A stretch of DNA of 64,000 bases from positions 124,001 through 188,000 of the forward strand of contig NZ_APNH01000004.1 of the NCBI RefSeq assembly GCF_040361275.1, read 5' to 3'. This document shows positions 55,541-64,000 of this stretch, one piece after another. The position numbers were made by a program, and so were the translations under genes. The DNA is from Salinisphaera sp. T31B1. GTDB lineage: Bacteria > Pseudomonadota > Gammaproteobacteria > Nevskiales > Salinisphaeraceae. Every line of letters begins with the position of its first letter. Within the stretch, counting starts at the first letter, position 1. The notes beneath the pieces are model-generated. The model was given only the letters and a program-made list of their open reading frames with translations, was not told where the DNA came from and ran no database searches.

Positions 55541-55864
55541 GTGCAGAGCTGGTTGTTGTTGGGCGCCGCCATCCTGCTCGAAGTCGCGGGGACAACGTGC
55601 ATGAAGCTCTCCGATGGCCTGACGCGACTGTGGCCGACGCTTGGCATCGCGGTGTTCTATCTGGCCTCGTTCGCCTGTATAACGCTGGCGCTGAGACGCA
55701 TCGATATCAGCATCGCCTACGCCATATGGGCGGGGCTGGGTATCGTGCTGATGTCGGTGATCGCGGCCCTGTTCTTCGGCGAGGCGATGACGCCCTGGCG
55801 TATGGCCTGTATTGCGCTGGTTCTGGCCGGAGTGGTGGGCCTCAACCTGTCGGCGAGCCATTAA
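55541..55864 (+). CDS. SMR-family multidrug efflux pump, EmrE/Qac-type
   Basis: A 107-residue, four-helix SMR protein. The essential Glu14 sits in LLEVAGTTCMKLSDGLTRLWP, whose EVxGTxxMK form is that of EmrE/QacE multidrug pumps rather than guanidinium exporters (EVxWAxxLK). AYAIWAGLGIV is the dimer-helix signature. It starts with GTG 55541, five bases after GGAG. It exports cationic drugs in exchange for protons. Confidence 0.88.
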   Translation: MQSWLLLGAAILLEVAGTTCMKLSDGLTRLWPTLGIAVFYLASFACITLALRRIDISIAYAIWAGLGIVLMSVIAALFFGEAMTPWRMACIALVLAGVVGLNLSASH

Positions 55865-55919
55865 CGCGTCCGGGCGAACACGACTCGACACACTCAATCG
55901 AAATCCAAAGGAATACATC

Positions 55920-56921
55920 ATGCGTGCATGGTTGGTAGAAGAGCCCGGCAAGCCGGAAGCAATGCAGCTCGGCGAGCTGCCGGATCCGCAGCCGGGGCCG
56001 AACGAGGTGCTGGTCGATATCAAGGCCATCGGCATCAACCGCGCGGACGTGATCCAGCGCAAGGGCGGGTATCCGCCGCCCAAGGGCTTCGACGCGCGGT
56101 GCCCGGGGCTGGAATACGCCGGCGAGGTGATTGCGGTGGGCGACAAGGTGTTCACGCGCGCGGTGGGCGATCCGGTCATGGGCCTGATTGGCGGCGCGGC
56201 CTATGCCGAGCGGCTGGTCACCCACGAACGCGACACCCTCACGGTGCCGCAGCACTACGACTGGGCGCATGCCGCGGCCATGCCCGAGGCGTTTCTCACC
56301 GCCTATCGCGCGCTGTTCCTGGTCGGGGAACTCGCGCCCGGGCAGTGGGCCCTGGTACGGGGCGCGACCTCGGGCGTGGGCCAGGCGGGGCTGCAGCTCA
56401 TCAACGCGCTGGGCGCGCGCAGCATCGCCACGAGTCGCAGTCAGGCCCGACTCGAGGATCTGGATACCCGATTCAAGGCGATGGGCTTCGACTATGCCTT
56501 CGATCTGAGCTTCGAGGACGGCAAGGACGGCGTGGCCGCACAGGTCCAGGAAGCGACCGGCGGTGCTCACGTGATTCTGGATTTCGTCGGCGGCCCGGCG
56601 CTGGCCGACAACCTCGACTCGCTGCGCGATGAAGGCCGTCAGGTGCAGGTCGGTGTGATCGGCGGCCCCAAGACCGAGATCAACATCGGCAAGCTGCTCA
56701 GGCGCCGGCTGACCGTTACGGCCATGACCATGCGCAGCCTGCCGATCGAGCGCAAGATCATGCTCGCCCAGCAGTTCAACGACCGGCTGCTGCCGTTGTT
56801 CGAGGCCGGCCGGCTCAAGCCGGTGCTCGATCAGACCTTCGCCTTCGAGGAAGCCGTCGAGGCGCATCGCACCATGGAAGGCGGCGAGCACGCCGGCAAG
56901 CTGGTGCTGGTGCGGGACTGA
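55920..56921 (+). CDS. Quinone oxidoreductase (zeta-crystallin type)
   Basis: A 333-residue MDR-superfamily enzyme without zinc ligands. NADPH site GATSGVGQAGLQL is at 148-160. INRADVIQRKGGYPPP near residue 40 is the QOR/PIG3-type hallmark. It reduces quinones or related enones by one or two electrons. ATG at 55920; AAAGGAA precedes it. It follows the SMR gene by 55 bases. Confidence 0.88.
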   Translation: MRAWLVEEPGKPEAMQLGELPDPQPGPNEVLVDIKAIGINRADVIQRKGGYPPPKGFDARCPGLEYAGEVIAVGDKVFTRAVGDPVMGLIGGAAYAERLVTHERDTLTVPQHYDWAHAAAMPEAFLTAYRALFLVGELAPGQWALVRGATSGVGQAGLQLINALGARSIATSRSQARLEDLDTRFKAMGFDYAFDLSFEDGKDGVAAQVQEATGGAHVILDFVGGPALADNLDSLRDEGRQVQVGVIGGPKTEINIGKLLRRRLTVTAMTMRSLPIERKIMLAQQFNDRLLPLFEAGRLKPVLDQTFAFEEAVEAHRTMEGGEHAGKLVLVRD

Positions 56922-56938
56922 TCGGCGCCGGCCAGGCA

Positions 56939-56972
56939 TCGTCTGCGGGTGGCGGATGTCATCCGCAGACGA
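56939..56972. terminator. Hairpin between the quinone reductase and zwf
   Basis: TCGTCTGCGG (56939-56948) pairs perfectly with CCGCAGACGA (56963-56972) across a 14-base loop that can itself form GGATG/CATCC. It is 18 bases after the reductase stop and 116 bases before zwf. No T run. Likely separates the two transcripts, though it could be part of a zwf leader. No HexR-like TGTAAT-type site was seen. Confidence 0.5.
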
Positions 56973-57088
56973 CAATCGGTACCGCTCGGGTGCGCGGTGG
57001 TAGGCTGAGACCACGCTCGTGCCTGTGCGGGCCTGTCTTGCACGGTTCATGCTTGTGAAAGACGACAGACCGAAAAGACGACGACACC

Positions 57089-58618
57089 ATGGCTGAATTC
57101 GTACCGGTCGATCCGTTCGACCTCGTGATCTTCGGCGGCACCGGCGATCTGGCCGAGCGCAAACTGCTGCCGGCGCTGTATCACCGCGATCGGGATGGCC
57201 AGTTCAGCGACGACAGTCTGATCGTCGGCGTCTCGCGTTCGGATATCACCGATGCCGGCTATGCCGACTGGGTCCGCGATGCGCTGGACCGGCAGTTCGC
57301 GCCCAATCGGGTCGATGCCGATGTCTGGGCGCGGTTCTCTTCGCGTCTGCGCCATCGCCGCCTGGATCTGACCGGCGACGACGGCTGGGCGGAACTGGGT
57401 GCGGCGCTCGACCCCGAGCATGCGCGCGTGCGCGTGTACTACCTGGCCACGGCGTCGTCCCTGTTCGGGCCGGTGTCTCATCACCTGCACGATACCGGGC
57501 TCGTCGACGAGCGCTCGCGCATCGTGCTCGAAAAACCGGTCGGCGAGGATTACCCCTCGGCCTGTGCCGTCAATGACGCGGTCGGCGCGGTCTTCGACGA
57601 ATCGCAGATCTACCGGATCGACCATTATCTGGGCAAGGAGACGGTCCAGAACCTGCTGGCGCTGCGCTTCGGCAATTCGCTGTTCGAGCCGTTGTGGGAG
57701 CGCGGTGCGGTCGACCATGTACAGATCACGGTCGCCGAGGAGCTCGGTGCCGGCAATCGCTTCGAGTTCTACGAACGTACCGGTGCGCTGCGCGACATGG
57801 TGCAGAACCATATGCTGCAGCTGCTGTGCCTGGTCGCCATGGAGCCGCCGGCCAGCATGCACCACGACGATATTCGTAACGAAAAGATCAAGGTGCTGCG
57901 CTCGCTCAAGCCGATCACCGAGGAATCCGTGGCCCATGCCACGGTGCGCGGGCGCTATACCGCGGGCATCATCGACGACACGCCGGTGCCCGGTTACACG
58001 AAAGAGGGCGAAGCGGCCGGCGTGCGCGCAGCCAACCAGCACGCCGAGACCTTCGTGGCCATCAAGGCCGAGATCGACAACTGGCGCTGGAACGGCACCC
58101 CGTTCTATCTGCGCACCGGCAAGCGCATGCCCCGCAAGATGTCGCAGATCGTGTTCCAGTTCAAACCCGTGCCGCATTCGATCTTCGGCGATCAGACGCT
58201 GGAGCCCAACCGGCTGGTGATGAGCCTGCAGCCCGAGGAGGGCGTACAGCTGACGCTGATGACCAAGGAGCCCGGGCCGGGCGGGTTCCGTATGCGCAGC
58301 CTGCCGTTGAACCTGCATTTTTCGGATGCGTTCGCGGTCAATTATCCGGATGCCTACGAGCGCCTGCTCATGGAAGTGCTGCGCGGCAATCCGGCGCTGT
58401 TCATGCGTCGCGACGAGATCGAGACCGCCTGGCAATGGATCGACCGCATCATCGACAACTGGGCGGCGGAGGATATCCAGCCCGAGGACTATATGGCCGG
58501 CAGCTGGGGGCCGACCCAGTCGGTGATGCTCGTCGACCGGGATCGGCGGCGCTGGTTCAACCCGGCGTCTGGCCAGAACGCGCTCGATAGCGAAAAACAC
58601 GCAGAGATCAAGCAATGA
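57089..58618 (+). CDS. zwf: Glucose-6-phosphate 1-dehydrogenase
   Basis: A 509-residue enzyme oxidising glucose 6-phosphate to 6-phosphogluconolactone with NADP. Cofactor loop IFGGTGDLAERKLLPAL starts near residue 14, EKPVG is at 148-152, and the active-site RIDHYLGKE at 176-184. The length is normal. It starts the Entner-Doudoroff operon and overlaps pgl by four bases (ATGA). Confidence 0.97.
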   Translation: MAEFVPVDPFDLVIFGGTGDLAERKLLPALYHRDRDGQFSDDSLIVGVSRSDITDAGYADWVRDALDRQFAPNRVDADVWARFSSRLRHRRLDLTGDDGWAELGAALDPEHARVRVYYLATASSLFGPVSHHLHDTGLVDERSRIVLEKPVGEDYPSACAVNDAVGAVFDESQIYRIDHYLGKETVQNLLALRFGNSLFEPLWERGAVDHVQITVAEELGAGNRFEFYERTGALRDMVQNHMLQLLCLVAMEPPASMHHDDIRNEKIKVLRSLKPITEESVAHATVRGRYTAGIIDDTPVPGYTKEGEAAGVRAANQHAETFVAIKAEIDNWRWNGTPFYLRTGKRMPRKMSQIVFQFKPVPHSIFGDQTLEPNRLVMSLQPEEGVQLTLMTKEPGPGGFRMRSLPLNLHFSDAFAVNYPDAYERLLMEVLRGNPALFMRRDEIETAWQWIDRIIDNWAAEDIQPEDYMAGSWGPTQSVMLVDRDRRRWFNPASGQNALDSEKHAEIKQ

Positions 58619-59310
58619 ACCGACAGGCCATGCTCACGTTCGACGATCGCGACGAGGCCAGCCGGGCGCTGGCCGCTGAGATCACCCAGCGCCTGGCCGC
58701 GGGGATTGACGCACGCGGGCGCGCGGCGCTGGCACTGGCCGGCGGGTCGTCGCCGGTGGCGTTGTTCGAATGCCTGAGCGAAACCGAGCTGGACTGGTCG
58801 CGTGTATCCATCGTGGCCACCGACGAGCGCTGGGTTGCACCGACACACGAGCAGAGCAACGAAGGCCTGTTCCGGCGAACGCTCGTGCGCGATCGGGCCG
58901 CGCGGGCCAGCGTGGTAAGTCTCTATCAGCCCGGCCGGACCCCCACGGGCGCGCTGTCGGTGATTACCCGGCGGCTGGCCGAAATGCCTTCGCATTTCGA
59001 TGCCGTGGTGCTGGGCATGGGGGCCGATGGACATACCGCATCGCTGTTTCCCGATGCCCGCAATATCGACACGCTGCTGGCCAGCCAGGCCGATTGCGTG
59101 GTGCCGGTGTTCGACGACGATCGGATCGAACGCATCAGCCTCGGGCCGACCCGTCTGCTGGCCACGCGGGCCCTGTATCTGCTGTTTTTCGGCGACGACA
59201 AGCGCAAGGTCTATGAGCGGGCGCTCGACGATGGTCCCACCGCGGAACTGCCCGTGCGTGCGATGCTGCACCAGACACGCGTGACGGCCACGGCGTACTG
59301 GGCGCCCTGA
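58615..59310 (+). CDS. pgl: 6-phosphogluconolactonase
   Basis: A 231-residue DevB/SOL-type lactonase. GGSSP is at 43-47, the motif TDERWV at 69-74 and [13 protein letters not shown] at 134-146. It hydrolyses the product of Zwf. Coupled to zwf by ATGA; 89 bases before edd. Confidence 0.95.
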   Translation: MNRQAMLTFDDRDEASRALAAEITQRLAAGIDARGRAALALAGGSSPVALFECLSETELDWSRVSIVATDERWVAPTHEQSNEGLFRRTLVRDRAARASVVSLYQPGRTPTGALSVITRRLAEMPSHFDAVVLGMGADGHTASLFPDARNIDTLLASQADCVVPVFDDDRIERISLGPTRLLATRALYLLFFGDDKRKVYERALDDGPTAELPVRAMLHQTRVTATAYWAP

Positions 59311-59399
59311 GCCGTGACGGCCCGCACGCACACCACGGCCTGCGAGCCAGCCAACGAACATTGACAAGAGACAGGCATCGGCCTGTCGGGACGATCACC

Positions 59400-61229
<1,830 letters not shown>

Positions 61230-61252
61230 TCGAGCGCTCGAGCCGCCGTAGA

Positions 61253-61279
61253 GGCCGCCGGTCGTCGGCGCCGTTTTTT
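61253..61279 (+). terminator. Terminator or attenuator between edd and eda
   Basis: GGCCGCCG (61253-61260) pairs with CGGCGCC (61266-61272) with one bulged C and a five-base loop, followed by G and six T bases (61274-61279). It is the only T-tailed hairpin inside the ED operon and may lower eda read-through or isolate it. Confidence 0.65.
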
Positions 61280-61302
61280 GCACCGCCGCAGGTAAACCGC
61301 TC

Positions 61303-61932
61303 ATGAAACGACATCAGGTTCGCGAGGTCATGGCCATCTCGCCGGTCATTCCGGTGGTGGTCACCCCAACCGCCGAGGCGGGCGTGGAGATCGCCCGCGC
61401 GCTGCTCGCCGGGGGCATAGGGGTGATCGAAGTCACCTTGCGCACCGCCGCCGGCCTGGATGCGATCCGGGCGATCGGCGAGCACGTGCCGGATATCTGT
61501 GTGGGCGCGGGTACGGTCTGGACGGCGGCGGAGGCACAGAACGCCTCCGACGCCGGGGCAGCATTCATCGTGTCGCCCGGCATCAGCGACGCAGTCGGCG
61601 ATCGCTGTGCCGAGCTGGATCTGGCCTATTTGCCGGGCGCGCAGACCGTCAGCGAGATCGCCCATCACCGGCGGCGCGGACTCGACGCGGTCAAGCTGTT
61701 TCCGGCCTCGGTGGTCGGCGGGCCGAAGGCGATCAAGGCCTATGCCAGCGTCTTTCCCGACCTGCAGTTCTGCCCGACCGGCGGTGTGTCCAGCGACAAC
61801 GCACCCGATTATCTCGCCCTCGACTGTATTCCCTGTGTCGGCGGGTCCTGGCTGGTCGACAAGACCGCGGTCGCCGAGGGGAACTGGCAGGCGATCACCG
61901 ATCAGGCGTCGGCCGCGGCCAAACTCGGCTGA
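61303..61932 (+). CDS. eda: KDPG aldolase (2-dehydro-3-deoxy-phosphogluconate aldolase)
   Basis: A 209-residue class I aldolase. The Schiff-base Lys131 is in LDAVKLFPAS, the general-base Glu43 in IEVTLRT. GAGTVWTAAEA (68-78) and SPGIS (91-95) are also family marks. Cleaves KDPG to pyruvate and glyceraldehyde 3-phosphate, completing the Entner-Doudoroff route encoded with zwf, pgl and edd. Confidence 0.96.
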   Translation: MKRHQVREVMAISPVIPVVVTPTAEAGVEIARALLAGGIGVIEVTLRTAAGLDAIRAIGEHVPDICVGAGTVWTAAEAQNASDAGAAFIVSPGISDAVGDRCAELDLAYLPGAQTVSEIAHHRRRGLDAVKLFPASVVGGPKAIKAYASVFPDLQFCPTGGVSSDNAPDYLALDCIPCVGGSWLVDKTAVAEGNWQAITDQASAAAKLG

Positions 61933-62164
61933 CTGCCGACCGACGGCATGAGCGGGCGGTCCGCGCCGTCGGGCGAGCTCCAGGCGAACCGCCGATTGCC
62001 GCCTCGCAGGCTGCGGTCACGCATCCGAGTCGGACGGTCGTGCAAGCGATTGGTGCCCGCTTATCGTGCCACAGGGCCCGTGTACGGTTGGTTCCGGCCC
62101 GTGTCGTCCGCCAACCCGAGCGGCCGGCGCAAGCCACCCAGGCCGGGATGGTCGGCCGGGCGCA

Positions 62165-62842
62165 TCAACCGGGCTGGGGCGCTGCGCCGTCGGCTTCCAG
62201 CGCCCGCCACATGAACCAGCTGCCCACGGATCGGTACGGCTGCCATATCCGGCAGGCGGCCTCCAGCGCCTTGGGCTTGGGCAGTTCGTCCAGCCCGTAG
62301 GTCAGCGCATAACCCTTGCGCACACCCAGGTCGTGAATGGGCATGACGTCCGGCCGGCCGAGATGGAACAGCAGCAGCATTTCCACGGTCCAGCGCCCGA
62401 TGCCCCGGATCGACGAGTACATCTCGATGAGCTGGGTATCGTCGTAATCCCCGATACGTGATTCGTCCGGCAGTTCGCCAGCCAGTTGAGCGGCGGCCAG
62501 GGCCTGCAGGCTCAGCATCTTGTTCCGCGACAGGCCGGCATTTCGCAGGGTCGCGTCGTCGGCGGCCGCGATGCGTTCGGGCCCGGGGGTATCGCCACCG
62601 CCGAGCGCGTCGAGCAGGCGTCGATGGATGGTGCCCGCCGCCTTGCCGGACAGCTGTTGATACACGATGGCGCGCATCAACGAATGAAACACGTCCGGCG
62701 CTGCGGTCGTCGACGGGGCATAGGGGCCGCACCGTGCCATCAGCTCGGCCAGTTGCGGGTCCGCGGCGGCCAGGTGGTCGACCGCCGCCTGCGCGTCGAA
62801 GGCCAGCTGCGTGGGCCGTTGCGGCGATACGAACTCGGCCAT
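62165..62842 (-). CDS. DNA-3-methyladenine glycosylase II (AlkA-like)
   Basis: A 225-residue HhH-GPD glycosylase. The helix-hairpin-helix is IRGIGRWTVEMLLLFHL (about 145-161) and the catalytic Asp171 follows in MPIHDLGVRKGY. IVYQQLSGKAAGTIHRRL is the family's N-terminal hallmark. It lacks AlkA's N-terminal beta domain, as do many bacterial 3-methyladenine glycosylases. ATGA overlap with the upstream NAD-binding protein. Confidence 0.9.
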   Translation of the reverse strand: MAEFVSPQRPTQLAFDAQAAVDHLAAADPQLAELMARCGPYAPSTTAAPDVFHSLMRAIVYQQLSGKAAGTIHRRLLDALGGGDTPGPERIAAADDATLRNAGLSRNKMLSLQALAAAQLAGELPDESRIGDYDDTQLIEMYSSIRGIGRWTVEMLLLFHLGRPDVMPIHDLGVRKGYALTYGLDELPKPKALEAACRIWQPYRSVGSWFMWRALEADGAAPQPG

Positions 62843-63480
62843 CAGACCCCCATCAAGGCCTGGGCGATCGGCGTGTCGCCGGCCAGCAACTCGAACTGCC
62901 GGCCTACGGTATTGGGCGCGTCCAGCGTTTCGAGCAGCACCTGCGCCACGTCGTCGCGGGGAATGTCGCCGTAACGGCCCAGATCCTTGGCAATATCCAC
63001 ACGGCCAGTGCCGTCATCATCCAGCAGATGGCCGGGACGCACGATCGTGTATTCGAGCCCCGAGGCCCGCAGGTGATCGTCGGCGGCCTTTTTGGCGGCA
63101 AAATAGTGCCGCATCTTTTCGGGGCCGTTTTCGGGCGTGTCCGCGTTCATCGATGACACGATCAAAAACCGCCGCACGCCGGCCGTCACGGCCTGGTCTA
63201 TCAGGCTGATCGCGCCACGGCGATCCACATCGTCGGTCTTCTCGGGCGGCGTGTGCCCGCCCGAGCCGGCGGTGAAGACCACGGCCTCGCAGCCGGCCAG
63301 GGCCTGGCTGCAGTCGCCTTCAAGATCTGCGACCACGGTCTCGGCCGCGCCGAGACGGCTCATCTCGTCGACCTGATCGGCACGGCGGACCATCGCGCGT
63401 GCCTGGTGGGAGCTCTTGGCCATGCGGCGAACCAGCCGCTGGCCGATCTGTCCGTGGGCGCCGGCGATCAGTACCTTCAT
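62842..63480 (-). CDS. NAD(P)-binding atypical SDR (NmrA/YwnB-like)
   Basis: A 212-residue Rossmann protein. VLIAGAHGQIGQRLVRRM gives the GxxGxxG cofactor loop at residues 7-12. VVFTAGSGGHTPPEKTDDVDRRG and RFLIVSSMNAD follow, then YTIVRPGHLLDD. These proteins bind NADPH; the substrate is unknown. ATG 63480. Upstream frames to 63963 are antisense to the GST gene and were rejected. Confidence 0.85.
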   Translation of the reverse strand: MKVLIAGAHGQIGQRLVRRMAKSSHQARAMVRRADQVDEMSRLGAAETVVADLEGDCSQALAGCEAVVFTAGSGGHTPPEKTDDVDRRGAISLIDQAVTAGVRRFLIVSSMNADTPENGPEKMRHYFAAKKAADDHLRASGLEYTIVRPGHLLDDDGTGRVDIAKDLGRYGDIPRDDVAQVLLETLDAPNTVGRQFELLAGDTPIAQALMGV

Positions 63481-63615
63481 GTCGGTCTCCTTGCGTGGGG
63501 CAGGCCCAGCCGGTGGTGCCGGTCGCCCCCTGCTTGAATAACGTCTGTGACCTACAACATTAGGTTTCGAGCTCACAATGCAAGCAATCGACCGGAGCGG
63601 TCGAAAGGAACGCAC

Positions 63616-64000
63616 ATGATCGACCTCTATACCTGGACGACCCCGAACGGCCACAAGGTGCATATCGCGCTCGAGGAGATGGGCCTGGAATACACCGCCC
63701 ATCCGATCAACATCGGCAAGGGCGATCAGTTCGGCGAAGAATTTCTCAAGATCAGCCCGAACAACAAGATTCCCGCGATCGTCGACCAGGACGGGCCCAA
63801 CGGCAAGCCGTACAGCCTGTTCGAATCCGGCGCCATACTCATCTATCTGGCCGAGAAGACCGGACGCCTGCTGCCGAACGATGCGGTCAAGCGTAACGAC
63901 GTCATGCAGTGGCTGATGTTCCAGATGGCCAGCGTCGGCCCGATGCTCGGCCAGGCGCATCACTTCAACAAGTATGCGCCCGAGAAGATCGAGTACGCGG
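63616..64000 (+). CDS. Glutathione S-transferase, YghU/Ure2-like (partial)
   Basis: The first 128 residues of a GST. The thioredoxin-like domain reads [26 protein letters not shown], then [12 protein letters not shown] with cis-Pro and [14 protein letters not shown] for glutathione gamma-Glu contact. The NGHK form (Asn in place of Ser/Tyr) marks the Nu/Ure2-like class, which acts on disulfides and peroxides. AAAGGAA precedes the ATG. Truncated at the right edge. Confidence 0.9.
   Translation, partial: MIDLYTWTTPNGHKVHIALEEMGLEYTAHPINIGKGDQFGEEFLKISPNNKIPAIVDQDGPNGKPYSLFESGAILIYLAEKTGRLLPNDAVKRNDVMQWLMFQMASVGPMLGQAHHFNKYAPEKIEYA

Noticed and set aside
56922-57088. HexR operator upstream of zwf
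   Set aside because: No TGTAAT-type palindrome is seen; the only symmetry is the GC hairpin at 56939-56972.

Overview
The window is a GC-rich, gene-dense stretch of bacterial chromosome. It carries an Entner-Doudoroff set (zwf-pgl-edd-eda), DctPQM TRAP genes, many LysR regulators and glutathione-linked enzymes. This fits a Gammaproteobacterium, possibly a marine or halophilic genus such as Salinisphaera; the genus is an inference from gene content and I could not check it. I saw no insertion sequences, prophage, CRISPR array, rRNA or tRNA. Base composition looks even throughout.

Layout. 1-6.0 kb holds housekeeping and repair genes: a J-domain protein (partial), a hotdog thioesterase, a TauE-type exporter, a dinB-GST-tpm run and purU. 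6.1-14.4 kb holds a LysR gene and a first polyamine-type ABC importer, with its genes interleaved with a HAD type II enzyme, a PuuB-like flavoenzyme and a GhrA-like reductase. 14.4-25.1 kb holds a second LysR gene, a PuuC-like aldehyde dehydrogenase and a second polyamine-type ABC importer. The binding protein of this importer is Tat-exported. It is followed by a PYROXD2-like flavoprotein, an acyl-CoA ligase and an amidohydrolase-fold protein that has lost most metal ligands. 25.2-30.3 kb holds a beta-alanine module on the minus strand (omega-aminotransferase, alanine dehydrogenase, CoA-acylating semialdehyde dehydrogenase) with a divergent LysR gene. 30.6-38.7 kb holds an IclR gene, a second PuuB-like flavoenzyme, the two subunits of an ATP-dependent hydantoinase/oxoprolinase, and a two-component sodium:solute symporter. 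38.7-40.7 kb holds a kappa-GST-like isomerase and an SDR, divergent from an HxlR regulator. 40.9-46.5 kb holds an acetylpolyamine amidohydrolase, a succinate-semialdehyde dehydrogenase, a D-2-hydroxyacid dehydrogenase and an aminotransferase. 46.6-49.6 kb is the TRAP transporter. 49.8-54.9 kb is a lipid/ester group: a thioesterase, an alpha/beta hydrolase, and a DUF1295, CFA-like methyltransferase and DUF3108 set. 54.9-61.9 kb holds a glycine-zipper lipoprotein, an SMR pump, a quinone reductase and zwf-pgl-edd-eda. 62-64 kb holds alkA, an NAD-binding protein and a partial GST.

How it fits together. The segment from 7 to 46 kb reads as a catabolic region for amines and amino-acid-like compounds. 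Two importers bring in substrates. Flavin oxidases and aldehyde dehydrogenases oxidise amines to omega-amino acids. Beta-alanine is transaminated to malonate semialdehyde and then acetyl-CoA, with alanine dehydrogenase regenerating pyruvate. The GABA branch ends through succinate-semialdehyde dehydrogenase. No gamma-glutamylputrescine synthetase or hydrolase (PuuA, PuuD) is present, so the classic Puu route is not complete here. The least-explained unit is the 17-25 kb cluster.
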